From positions 1 to 18,887 of the forward strand of contig DASPKX010000071.1 of assembly GCA_035627835.1 (NCBI GenBank): a stretch of DNA of 18,887 nt, written 5' to 3'. Position numbers and translations under genes: made by a program. A model generated the notes under the pieces. The model was not told the DNA's origin and did no database searches. It saw nothing but the letters and a program-made list of their open reading frames with translations. Shown here in pieces: positions 1 to 8,620 of the stretch. Each line of letters opens with the position of its first letter. Position 1 is the first letter of the stretch. This DNA comes from DASPKX01 sp035627835. GTDB lineage: Bacteria; Verrucomicrobiota; Verrucomicrobiia; Limisphaerales; SXQI01.

Positions 1-1140
1 GCGGCAGTGGAAGTTGCTTTGAGCGCGACCCCCGCGGGGCAGGTAACCATCCCCGCCCGCGTGATTATTCCAGCGGGAGAGACAGCCGTGACGGTGCCGA
101 TCAGCGGCGCAGTGGACGGCAATGTTGATGGGGATGTGAACGTTACGGTTCGTGGAACTGCGGGCGGGTTTGAGCCTGCCAGTGGCGGGTTGATCGTGGA
201 GGACAATGATGAGGCGCAACTCACGATCATTGTTGGCGCTGAAGGAGTCGCTGAAGGTGGCCGGGTGAATGCCATGGTGCGCCGCAATGCGAGCGCTGCT
301 TCGGCATTGCTCGTGAAGCTCAGCTCCACCTTGCCCGAGCACATTAGTCTCCCTGCGACTGTCACGATTGCCGCGGGCCAGGCGTCGGCTGCGTTTGAAA
401 TCACGGCGTTGAGCAACGATTTGCCGGACGGGAATCTTCAAGTGAACCTGACCGCTTCGGCCGAGAATTACGGCAGCGGGGGCGGCTCGATCGAGTTCCT
501 CGACAATGACGTCCCGACTCTCACCCTCGCTTTGAGCGAGAAGGTGATTTCCGAAGGCAAAGCGAATCCAGCGGCAGAGCTGACGATTACGCGCTCCATA
601 GTGACAGACCAGGAAATCTTCGTGCTCCTGAGCAGCAGTGAATCTGGCGCGGCCACCCTGCCCTTCGGTGTCAGCATTCCGGCGAACGAAGCTTCCGCCC
701 GTGTGAAAGTGAATGTCACCGATGACACGACAGTGGATGGCTCGCAAACGACCCGCATCACAGCGTATGTGACAGACGCCGTTTACCGCGCGCCGATTGA
801 GCAAGGCTCCGCGTTCGTGGATGTGACTGTCATCGACAATGATGGGCCGACGCTGTTGATCACATTCAATCAGGACATCATTTCTGAAACGGGGAGCGGC
901 ATCGCGGTCGTGAGCCGGAACACCAATCCCACAAATGCCCTAACGGTTGCATTGAGCAGCCTGGACACTGGCGAAGCCACCACACCGGCCACAGTGGTGA
1001 TCCCGGTGGGGGCCACTTCTGCCGAGTTCACGGTCACTGGCGTGAAGGATAATCAACCTGACGGGCTGCAACGCGTCAGCATTCGCGCCACGGCCAATGG
1101 TTACACCAGCGGCGAGTCTGCGATCGGGGTGACGGACATT
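1..1140 (+). repeat. Array of Calx-beta-like protein repeats
   Basis: Four consecutive units of roughly 100 codons, the first cut by the window edge. Each carries a central 'LP..V.IPAG..SA.F.V' type strand and ends with an acidic turn (DND three times, DID in the last) just before the next unit. The repeats are divergent in DNA, so they are domain repeats and not a recent tandem duplication. In the Calx-beta family such acidic turns take part in calcium binding; that role is inferred here. Confidence 0.75.
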
Positions 1141-4100
1141 GATCTCCCCGACATTCGCGTGGTGAATGCGACTGTTCCCGCGGGCGGGTTGACCAGCAGC
1201 AGCGCGACCATTGGCTTTACTGTGCGCAACGACGGCATTGCCGAAGCGAGCGGGCCATGGTTCGACCGCATTTATCTCTCAACATCCCCGGGCGGTGAGA
1301 ACCTCCAACCGGTCGGACAAGTTTTGCGCACGGGCCGTTTGGCGATTGGCGCCACTTACGACCGCAACGCTGTGATCGCGCTGCCGACGAAGCCTGGAAC
1401 TTATTACGTGGTGATTGTCACCGACGCTGATGAGGTCTTGAGCGAAGGCGGAAAGCTGAACAACACCCACATTGCCAGGACGCCAATCGTGGTGAACCCC
1501 GCTTATCGCGCCACGGTGCAGGCCCAGCTTGAGTCCGCTCCAGCAGGCACGCCGATTCCGCTCCGCGGACGCGCGTTCAAGGCCAACAATGAACCGGCGC
1601 CGAACGTGGGTGTGACTGTGCGCCTGACTGTGCAAGGCATTCGCCGCGAAATTCCTGTTCGCACCGATGCGCAGGGCAATTTCGAAACGGTCTTCCGCCC
1701 ATTCCTGAATGAAGCAGGGCGAGTGACCGTTGGCGCGGATCACCCCGGCGTGGAAGAAGATCCAGCCCAGGATGGTTTCGACCTCCATGGTGTGCGCTTC
1801 CGTCAGGACGAATTGAATCTGGTGCTCTTCCCGACGGAGGAAGTCACCGGCGAGATTCCCATTGAGAATCTGGCGGACCTGCCAGCTTCCGGCCTGGCCT
1901 TCACACTTGAAGGAGTCCCCGCAGGGGTCACGATGCAGTTGAGGCCGACTTCAACATCCCTGTCTCCTCTGAACCAGCGGATGGTGGCCTACACGATTGT
2001 CGCTGGGCCCCGAACGAACCGCCTGGACCTGCGCGCGGCCATCAAGATGACAACGGCCCAGGGAGCGGTGGCTTACCTCCCGCTGAACGTCACCGTGGCG
2101 CCGCACCAGCCTGTGCTCGTGGCGAACCCTGGGTTCCTCTACACGGGGATGCTTCGCGGGACACAAAAGATTGTTGAATTCGAAGTGAGCAACACGGGCG
2201 GCGCGCAGTCCGGGCCCGTGACCTTGATGGTTCCACCTGTTGCCTGGCTCAAAGCCGCGAGTGAAACCAATCTACCATCCATAAAGCCAGGTGAGACGGT
2301 GAAGTTCGCCCTTTCGCTGACGCCTCCAGCCAATATGCCGCTGGAGAGGTTCGACGGCAGCGTCCTTGTTCGGGCTGAGAACGCGAGTGTGGAAGTGCCA
2401 TTCCAGTTCCGCGCAATTTCAGAAGCGCGCGGCGACTTCAAAATCGAGGTGCGCGACGACTACACCTACAACGTCAAAGGCGAGCCGAAGGTGCAAGGGG
2501 CGACCGTGCGCCTGAACGATGGATTGAGCGGCGACCTGATCGCTTCCGGGGTGACCGGCGCGGATGGCACGCTCACACTGACGAACCTGATGGAAGGTTC
2601 TTACCAGCTCACCGTCACGGCGGAGAAGCACGGCAATTACCGCACCCCAATCACCATCGTGCCGGGCATTTTGACAGAGCATTCGGCCTTCATCGATGTG
2701 CAAACGGTTTCCTATCGCTGGACTGTGGTGCCGACGCACATCGAAGACCGTTACCAGGTGGTGCTTGAACCGGTTTTCGAAACGGAAGTTCCGGTTCCAG
2801 TGGTCACCATCGACAACCCGCTCATGCTGCCGCTCATCGTGGAAGGGCGTGAGACGCAGTTCGAGGTGCGCCTCAGCAACCATGGTTTGATCCAGGCGGA
2901 GAAAATCTCCATCGAACTGCCGGAGCATCCGGAAGTGGAATTCCGCTCCCTCGTCGATGTGGTCGAAGTGCTGCCCGCCAAGAGCAGCATCGCCATTCCG
3001 ATCATTGCAAAAGCAAAGCCGGGCGCGCAGTTCGCCTCATATCCCTCCGCGCGCGAGCGGATGATACGACTGGCGAGCCGCAGTTCGTTCACCGGTTGTG
3101 AGGAGGTTCCAAAGCTTCAGGCTAAATGGTCGTATGTTTGCGGACCTGACCGGCGCTGGCACTCCAACGGCGGCGAGATCGGCTTTGTCTCCGTGGACGA
3201 AGATTGCTGGGACAAGATCAAGGACCACGCAGGTGAAGCCGCTGGCGGCAATCCGAAGGATCTCATGGATCTCAAGGGACAGGCCCTCGGCCTGGCTGGC
3301 GTGCTCGCGGATTGTGTTGATCCTTGCCTTGGCACGATTGTGAACCTGGCCCTTGGGGTTGCCACGCGCGATGCAAAAGGGGCCATTGGCGCTGCTATGG
3401 GCATGGGCAACTGCATTTGCCCGGAAATCCCTTACACTGGCACGCCTACCGGCGGCGGCATTCCTTACGTGCATGGCTGGGTGAGCGGCGGCGGCAGCGG
3501 TGGTGGTGGCAGTTATGATTACCCGACGCCAGCCCCGGTGAACTGGGCATGGCCGGAGTTCCCCTGCAATCCCGGTGACGAAATCGGCGGTGAAGCCAGC
3601 TTGAGTGTTGCGGGGATCAACGCTCTCTCGACCACCTCAAGCCCCGGCAGTGTTTGCGCGCGCGTTCGGCTGCGCATCGAGCAGGAGGCTGTGATCACTC
3701 GCGCCGCGTTCCTCGGCACCTTGGAAATCGAGAACGGCAACGATCTTACGACGCTGAGCAACATCCAGGTAAGCATCGACATTCGCGCGGTCTCGCAAGA
3801 GTCCGCGGCGGACATGTTCGCGACGCGGGGGCCTGAATTGAAGGGCATCACCAGTGTGGACGGCAGCGGCATGCTTGCTCCGGGCGCTGTGGGTTCGGCT
3901 CAATACACCTTTATCCCGCGCCGCGAAGCGGCGGCCAATGGCCCGACCGTTTATAAGATCGGCGGCACCTTGCGCTACACGGAAGGGACGAATGTCGTCG
4001 AAGCTCCCCTGCTCCCCGACACGATCACGGTTTATCCGGATCCAGTGTTGAACCTGGTTTACTTCCAGCAACGCGATGTTTACTCGGATGATCCGCACAC

Positions 4101-7100
4101 CGATCCGATCGAGCCGGCGGAGCCATTCGCGCTCGGCTTGCTTGTGAAGAACAGCGGCAAAGGGGCTGCCTTGAACTTCAAGATCACCTCGGGCCAGCCG
4201 AAGATCATCGAGAACGAGAAAGGCTTGCTGATCGACTTCAAGATCATCGGGACGCAAGTTGGTGACCAACCAGCCACTCCCTCGTTGTCAGCGGATCTCG
4301 GCCGAATCGAGGCAGGCGAGGGCAAAGTCGCTATCTGGAATATGATCTCGACGCTCCAAGGCAAGTTCGTGGAATACAACGCGACCTTCGAGCACATCGA
4401 CGGGCTCGGCGACAAGCGCCTCTCGCTCATCGACAGCGTGGAAGTGCATGAGTTGATTCATGTGGTCCGCGGCGATCGCCCAATCGACGACACAGTTGCG
4501 GACTTCCTCGTCAACGACCAGCCCGACCCGAACAACACTCCGGACGCGATTTACTTCAGCCATAACGGCTCGGTGTCGCCCGTGAACACTGCCGCAAACG
4601 TGCAGGTGGAAGTTCAGCAGGATGGCGTGACAGCAAAGCTCACGGGCAGCGCAACGACCGGGTGGAATTACTTCAAAGCCCTTGATCCGATGGGCGGGTT
4701 GAGGCTCTACAAGGTGACCCGCTCCGATAACAAGCAGGTGCAACTCGGCTTCAATGCGTGGACCACGAGCCGCTCATTCCCCGCCTCGCAAGCGGGGGCT
4801 CGCTATGAGAACCTGGTGCACATTGTGGACTTCAACAGCACCGGCTCTTACACCCTGCACTACCGATTCTACGATGGTTCTGTGCCCAGTGTGCTTGGAA
4901 TCACCCCGTTGGCAGCGGTGCAGAACGCCGCTGTGGACAGCATCGAAGTCGAGTTCTCCAAAGAAATCGACCTCGCAACGCTGACCCGCGCTGACTTGGA
5001 GCTGACGCTGAATGGCGTCACCAACACTTCCGCCTTTAACGTGACCGCCACCCTCGTGCGCCCTGGTGTTTACCAGATCAGCGGCTTGGCTGGCGCGACG
5101 AGCGGGGACGGCAACTACACCGTGACCATTCGCGGAGCGGGCGTCGCGGACGCAACCGGCGCCGCAGGCTCGGGCGTCGCAACAGTCCGTTGGGCCAAAT
5201 CGTCCGGGGCGCCGGTGGTCGCGCAGTTGACTGAGTTCGATCCGATCGTTCGCCGCGCGCCTGTCACCAGCGTGCAAGTGCAATTCTCGGAGGCGATCGA
5301 CGCGACCACGTTTGACTCCGCCGATCTGGCGCTGCGTTTGAACGGCGGCGTGAACCTCTCCAGCGCGCTGGCGGTGATCACCAAAGTGGATGACACCACC
5401 TTCAATATTACCGGTCTCGGCGCGGTGAGCGCAGCAGAGGGCGAATACAGCCTCACAATCAATGCGGCGGGCGTGAAGACCCCCGCCGGCGTTGCGGGCA
5501 AAGGCGCCCTGACGACCCGCTGGGTTGTGGATGCGAACGGCCCGCAGGTTGTGGAGTTGGAGAAGCCTTCCACAAACCCACGGAACATTGTGGTGCCATC
5601 GCTTGAGGTTCGGTTCAACGAACCTATCGACGCAGCGACCTTCACTCATGCCGATGTCAGCCTCACCCGCAACGGCGGGGCTAATCTTGTCACCTCCGCG
5701 GTTAGTGTGGCTCGCATTACGGACACACGTTACCGAATTGAGAATTTCAATTGGGTAAGCGGCTTGGAAGGGAATTACGTTCTCACGGTCAATGCCGCCG
5801 GCATCAGCGATCCGGCCGGCAATCCTGGCCGTGGAACCGCTTCCACTTCATGGACGCTAGACCTCGGCAAACCCGCGGCGCCCGTGCGTTTGGCAATCTC
5901 CCCTGACCTCGGTGCTTCCAGCTCGGATGCCTTGACCAGCGCCAAGTCTGTGACCTTCACAGGGTCGGTGAGCGAGACGAACCTGACGGTGCGTCTTTAC
6001 GACATCTCCACGCGCGCTGACCTCGGGCCAGCGACGGTGTCAGGGACAAACTTCACGAAGGCGCTGGAACTGACCGCAGGGCAGCATCGCATTCGAGTGC
6101 ATGCCAGCGACTCCGCCGCGAATGTGTCGGGCGACTCGTTCCTGGATGTGTTTGTTGACCTCGTCGGGCCGAACGCCGCCTTGCAGGAGATCGACACGCT
6201 TCGCTCCAACGGCTTGCCTGCGTTGGAAATCACGTTCAACGAGGCAATCCACGCCGCCACCTTCACCAAAGCGGATGTGACACTGAGCCGCGAAGGCATT
6301 GCGGTAAGTTTGCCCGCGAGCGCGGAAATCCTGTTTGCATCGAGCAACACTTACCGCATCAGCGGTCTGGCAACCGTCACGGACACCCCGGGGCTTTACA
6401 ACCTGTCGGTGGACTTGAAGGGTGTTCAGGATCTGGCAGGCAACAGCGGATCAACGAACGTGAGCCGGACCTGGCGCCGCGTGGGTGCGAACACACCGCC
6501 TTCGCTGGCGGCCATCAGCAGCAAGGTTGTCGGCGCGGACACATTGCTCGTGTTCACGAACAGCGCCTCCGATGCCGACATCCCGCGGAATCGTTTGCGC
6601 TTTACGCTGGAGCCCGGCGCGCCCGCTGGCGCCGCCGTCAACGCCACCAACGGCGTCTTCACCTGGCGACCAACACGCGCGCAAGCTGCGCAGACGTTCC
6701 ATGTGGCGATCCGTGTCACAGACGACGGCTCCCCTGCCCTGAGCGACGTGAAGTCGTTCACAGTGCAGGTGACCGATTATGTGGATGCGCGCGTGGGGCA
6801 ATCCGTGGTGCTCGCGGGCGCTTCCGGATCCGTTCCGCTGGAGATCTTCAGCAGCGCGGCCCTAACCAACATCACCTTCACCTTCAGCGCCCCGGCAGAA
6901 TTGCGCGGCGTGCAAGTCGAAGGCTGGGTGCCGGAGATCGCCAATGTTGAGCTTGTCCAAGGGGCGGGCGCTCCTGCGTCTCACGGCCTCTGGAGCGCGC
7001 GCATCAGCGCCGCAACCGGAAAGGTCTTCCAAGGCAACCAAACACTGGCGCAAATCCAGTTCACCAGCGCCCAATCGGATCGCTCCATGTTCGCGAATGT

Positions 7101-7458
7101 CCGGCTGCAGCAAGTTGTTGCGAGCAAGCCAGATGGCACAACAGTGGGGACAACTTACCTGAAGTCGGGCCGGGTGGTGATTCTCCATTCCGAACCGATT
7201 CTGGAAGCGGAGTTGGGCGCGGGCGGTTCACGCCGTGTGCGGCTCTTCGGCCGCGCAGATGCGAGCTATCGGTTGCAGACATCGAACCGCCTGAATCCCG
7301 GCGGGGTTTGGGGGAATGGCGAACTGATCGAGGTTGATCCTGCGTTATTGATGCAAGAAATATCCTTGCCCAATGGCGCTGGATTGATTTTCTATCGTGC
7401 CGTGAAGGCGGCCCCCGGGCCTCTCCTTCCCGGTTCAGACGCTTTGTTAATAGAGTAG
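1..7458 (+). CDS. Giant multidomain Calx-beta/CARDB/Ig-like surface or secreted protein (5' end outside window)
   Basis: At least 2,485 residues; the frame is open through base 1, so the GTG at base 7 is not a credible start and any signal peptide lies upstream. Numbering here counts from base 7. Visible modules: a partial and then three fuller Calx-beta-like repeats (to about residue 380), three closing with DND and the last with DID; a CARDB-like domain (about 380-497); a carboxypeptidase-regulatory-like beta-sandwich (about 500-590); a NEW3-like region near 700-800; a CNA-B-like unit beginning about 805; a cysteine-containing, Gly-rich insert (1031-1217); four SbsA-like Ig repeats between 1628 and 2156; a putative-Ig/cadherin-like domain (about 2162-2258); and a C-terminal beta domain ending in FYRA plus a short tail. 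Calx-beta folds usually bind calcium, and such architectures are typical of extracellular adhesins or matrix proteins. No C-terminal membrane helix, LPXTG or PEP-CTERM signal is visible. The function is therefore a guess: extracellular, adhesive or structural. Confidence 0.85.
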   Translation, partial: AAVEVALSATPAGQVTIPARVIIPAGETAVTVPISGAVDGNVDGDVNVTVRGTAGGFEPASGGLIVEDNDEAQLTIIVGAEGVAEGGRVNAMVRRNASAASALLVKLSSTLPEHISLPATVTIAAGQASAAFEITALSNDLPDGNLQVNLTASAENYGSGGGSIEFLDNDVPTLTLALSEKVISEGKANPAAELTITRSIVTDQEIFVLLSSSESGAATLPFGVSIPANEASARVKVNVTDDTTVDGSQTTRITAYVTDAVYRAPIEQGSAFVDVTVIDNDGPTLLITFNQDIISETGSGIAVVSRNTNPTNALTVALSSLDTGEATTPATVVIPVGATSAEFTVTGVKDNQPDGLQRVSIRATANGYTSGESAIGVTDIDLPDIRVVNATVPAGGLTSSSATIGFTVRNDGIAEASGPWFDRIYLSTSPGGENLQPVGQVLRTGRLAIGATYDRNAVIALPTKPGTYYVVIVTDADEVLSEGGKLNNTHIARTPIVVNPAYRATVQAQLESAPAGTPIPLRGRAFKANNEPAPNVGVTVRLTVQGIRREIPVRTDAQGNFETVFRPFLNEAGRVTVGADHPGVEEDPAQDGFDLHGVRFRQDELNLVLFPTEEVTGEIPIENLADLPASGLAFTLEGVPAGVTMQLRPTSTSLSPLNQRMVAYTIVAGPRTNRLDLRAAIKMTTAQGAVAYLPLNVTVAPHQPVLVANPGFLYTGMLRGTQKIVEFEVSNTGGAQSGPVTLMVPPVAWLKAASETNLPSIKPGETVKFALSLTPPANMPLERFDGSVLVRAENASVEVPFQFRAISEARGDFKIEVRDDYTYNVKGEPKVQGATVRLNDGLSGDLIASGVTGADGTLTLTNLMEGSYQLTVTAEKHGNYRTPITIVPGILTEHSAFIDVQTVSYRWTVVPTHIEDRYQVVLEPVFETEVPVPVVTIDNPLMLPLIVEGRETQFEVRLSNHGLIQAEKISIELPEHPEVEFRSLVDVVEVLPAKSSIAIPIIAKAKPGAQFASYPSARERMIRLASRSSFTGCEEVPKLQAKWSYVCGPDRRWHSNGGEIGFVSVDEDCWDKIKDHAGEAAGGNPKDLMDLKGQALGLAGVLADCVDPCLGTIVNLALGVATRDAKGAIGAAMGMGNCICPEIPYTGTPTGGGIPYVHGWVSGGGSGGGGSYDYPTPAPVNWAWPEFPCNPGDEIGGEASLSVAGINALSTTSSPGSVCARVRLRIEQEAVITRAAFLGTLEIENGNDLTTLSNIQVSIDIRAVSQESAADMFATRGPELKGITSVDGSGMLAPGAVGSAQYTFIPRREAAANGPTVYKIGGTLRYTEGTNVVEAPLLPDTITVYPDPVLNLVYFQQRDVYSDDPHTDPIEPAEPFALGLLVKNSGKGAALNFKITSGQPKIIENEKGLLIDFKIIGTQVGDQPATPSLSADLGRIEAGEGKVAIWNMISTLQGKFVEYNATFEHIDGLGDKRLSLIDSVEVHELIHVVRGDRPIDDTVADFLVNDQPDPNNTPDAIYFSHNGSVSPVNTAANVQVEVQQDGVTAKLTGSATTGWNYFKALDPMGGLRLYKVTRSDNKQVQLGFNAWTTSRSFPASQAGARYENLVHIVDFNSTGSYTLHYRFYDGSVPSVLGITPLAAVQNAAVDSIEVEFSKEIDLATLTRADLELTLNGVTNTSAFNVTATLVRPGVYQISGLAGATSGDGNYTVTIRGAGVADATGAAGSGVATVRWAKSSGAPVVAQLTEFDPIVRRAPVTSVQVQFSEAIDATTFDSADLALRLNGGVNLSSALAVITKVDDTTFNITGLGAVSAAEGEYSLTINAAGVKTPAGVAGKGALTTRWVVDANGPQVVELEKPSTNPRNIVVPSLEVRFNEPIDAATFTHADVSLTRNGGANLVTSAVSVARITDTRYRIENFNWVSGLEGNYVLTVNAAGISDPAGNPGRGTASTSWTLDLGKPAAPVRLAISPDLGASSSDALTSAKSVTFTGSVSETNLTVRLYDISTRADLGPATVSGTNFTKALELTAGQHRIRVHASDSAANVSGDSFLDVFVDLVGPNAALQEIDTLRSNGLPALEITFNEAIHAATFTKADVTLSREGIAVSLPASAEILFASSNTYRISGLATVTDTPGLYNLSVDLKGVQDLAGNSGSTNVSRTWRRVGANTPPSLAAISSKVVGADTLLVFTNSASDADIPRNRLRFTLEPGAPAGAAVNATNGVFTWRPTRAQAAQTFHVAIRVTDDGSPALSDVKSFTVQVTDYVDARVGQSVVLAGASGSVPLEIFSSAALTNITFTFSAPAELRGVQVEGWVPEIANVELVQGAGAPASHGLWSARISAATGKVFQGNQTLAQIQFTSAQSDRSMFANVRLQQVVASKPDGTTVGTTYLKSGRVVILHSEPILEAELGAGGSRRVRLFGRADASYRLQTSNRLNPGGVWGNGELIEVDPALLMQEISLPNGAGLIFYRAVKAAPGPLLPGSDALLIE
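3097..3657 (+). other. Cysteine-containing, Gly-rich insert domain of the giant protein
   Basis: Codons 1031-1217 of the giant gene hold nine cysteines (contexts TGCEE, YVCGP, EDCWD, ADCVDPCLG, GNCICPE, FPCNP, SVCAR). I found none elsewhere in the visible part of the protein. Between them lies a weakly hydrophobic Ala/Gly/Leu-rich stretch (around bases 3270-3410) followed by a glycine-serine-rich linker near 3486-3513. I cannot name this domain. Paired cysteines suggest disulfides formed outside the cytoplasm. Confidence 0.6.
4888..6477 (+). repeat. Four SbsA-like Ig protein repeats
   Basis: Repeats start near bases 4888, 5209, 5539 and 6166. Each is about 105 residues and shares the core 'V.F...ID.AT.T.ADV.LT.NG', then 'Y.I.GL', then 'G.Y.L.V...G..D.AG..G', and a closing Trp. 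The first three are contiguous. A different Ig-like unit (about 5870-6160) separates the third from the fourth. Such bacterial Ig-like units are usually passive stalk modules in surface proteins. Confidence 0.7.
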
Positions 7459-7481
7459 GCCTCTAAGGACAAAGACGCGAG

Positions 7482-7516
7482 AAGCCCCAGGTGACGCGCC
7501 TGGGGCTTTGCTTTTT
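7482..7516 (+). terminator. Rho-independent terminator of the giant gene
   Basis: A perfect 10-bp stem, AAGCCCCAGG (7482-7491) with CCTGGGGCTT (7499-7508), has a 7-nt loop and is followed by TGCTTTTTC. It begins 24 nt after the TAG stop. On the minus strand, where the oxidoreductase gene converges, the stem is not followed by a real T-run, so it should work mainly for the plus strand. Confidence 0.85.
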
Positions 7517-7522
7517 CTGGGA

Positions 7523-8617
7523 TCAAGCCAACAGCGGATAATCTGTGTATCCCGCAGGGCCGGGTGTGTAGAACGTGCGAGGGTCGGCAGCCTGGAGCGA
7601 AGCGTTGTTCGCGAACCGAGCGGGAAGATCAGGGTTGGAGATAAACAATCGTCCAAACGAAACCAGGTCTGCCTCTCCGGATTGGATCATCGCCGCGGCG
7701 GATTGCGCATTGAATTCACCGTTGCGAATAATCGTTCCTTTGAAGATGGAGCGGATCTGCGGGCCGAGACGTTGGCCGTTAAAGATGGGCGACGTGGCGC
7801 CCGGAGCCGGTTCGTAAATGTGCAGGTAGGCGAGGTTGAAGGCGTTCAGTTTCTCGGCAACGAAACAGAACAAGGCTTCGGGATCAGAGTCCGACATGCT
7901 GTTGAACGTTATCCCCGGCGAGAGCCGCACCGCCAGCCGCTGGCCTTCCCACGACTTCGAAATCGCCTCGCAAATCTCCAGCAGAAACCGAGCGCGATTG
8001 GCGACGCTGCCGCCGTAATCATCCGTGCGTTTATTCGCGCCATCCCGCAGGAACTCGTCAATCAAGTAGCCATTTGCAGCGTGCAGTTCCACGCCATCGA
8101 ATCCCGCGTCCCGCGCCCGCAAGGCGGCATCTCGATAGTCATGAACCGTGCGGTGAATCTCGTCGATGGTAAGAGCGCGGGGAGTGGTCCACGGTTTCTT
8201 CCCTGCGGGTGTTCGCGCGAAACCTTCCTGGATTGGAATCGCGCTCGGGGCAACAGGCGCCAGGCCATTGGGTTGGAAGTCTGGGTGCGATGCCCGGCCG
8301 CAATGCCAGAGTTGCATGAAGATCGTGCCGCGCCGGCCTTGAACGGCATCGGCCACACTGCTCCAACGGCGGCGATGCTCGCTTGTGTAAATTCCGGGTG
8401 AGCCTTGCCAGCCGTAAGCCTCCTCCGAAATCGCAGCCCCTTCCGTGATGATCAACCCAGCGCTTGCGCGTTGAGCGTAATATTCGGCCATCAACGGAGT
8501 GGCTCGTCGCTGGTCATCCGCACGGCCCCGAGTCATTGGCGCCATAACAATGCGGTTGCGCAACGAAAGCGCCCCGGCCTGGTATGGCCGGAAGATCGGC
8601 TGGATACCACTCTCCAC
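7523..8617 (-). CDS. Old Yellow Enzyme family NADH:flavin oxidoreductase (NemA/xenobiotic reductase type)
   Basis: A 364-residue FMN-dependent ene-reductase, the usual length for the OYE family. These cytosolic enzymes use NAD(P)H to reduce activated C=C bonds, nitro groups or nitrate esters; the exact substrate cannot be read from sequence. Visible motifs: MAPMTR (25-30, with the FMN-contacting Thr29), MQLWH (101-105), the substrate-anion pair His179/Asn182 in HAANGYLIDEFL, Tyr184 as likely proton donor, and KRTDDYGGS (196-204). The C-terminal half has the expected phosphate-binding segment with NGEF and SFGRLFI. The chosen start is GTG at 8617, just ahead of the conserved N-terminal 'LF.P...G...L.NRIVMAP' core. 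It lies 3 nt after the nfo stop, so the two genes are almost certainly co-transcribed and possibly translationally coupled. No strong Shine-Dalgarno is visible. Confidence 0.93.
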   Translation of the reverse strand: MESGIQPIFRPYQAGALSLRNRIVMAPMTRGRADDQRRATPLMAEYYAQRASAGLIITEGAAISEEAYGWQGSPGIYTSEHRRRWSSVADAVQGRRGTIFMQLWHCGRASHPDFQPNGLAPVAPSAIPIQEGFARTPAGKKPWTTPRALTIDEIHRTVHDYRDAALRARDAGFDGVELHAANGYLIDEFLRDGANKRTDDYGGSVANRARFLLEICEAISKSWEGQRLAVRLSPGITFNSMSDSDPEALFCFVAEKLNAFNLAYLHIYEPAPGATSPIFNGQRLGPQIRSIFKGTIIRNGEFNAQSAAAMIQSGEADLVSFGRLFISNPDLPARFANNASLQAADPRTFYTPGPAGYTDYPLLA

Positions 8618-8620
8618 GGC

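Noticed and set aside
7..9. GTG at base 7 as the true start of the giant gene
   Set aside because: The frame is open to base 1 and the first residues are already inside a Calx-beta-like strand pattern; there is no signal peptide. The gene is cut by the window edge.
1..1140. Tandem DNA repeat or recombination hotspot in the Calx-beta region
   Set aside because: The units resemble each other only at protein level. I see no long identical DNA repeats.
4774..5649. Long open frame (291 codons) on the minus strand opposite the giant gene
   Set aside because: Its translation is rich in Arg, His, Ala and Gly with no recognisable fold, as expected for the antisense of a GC-rich coding region. The sense strand has clear repeated protein domains.
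7508..8401. 297-codon plus-strand frame opposite the OYE gene
   Set aside because: It begins inside the terminator of the giant gene and runs antisense to intact OYE motifs.
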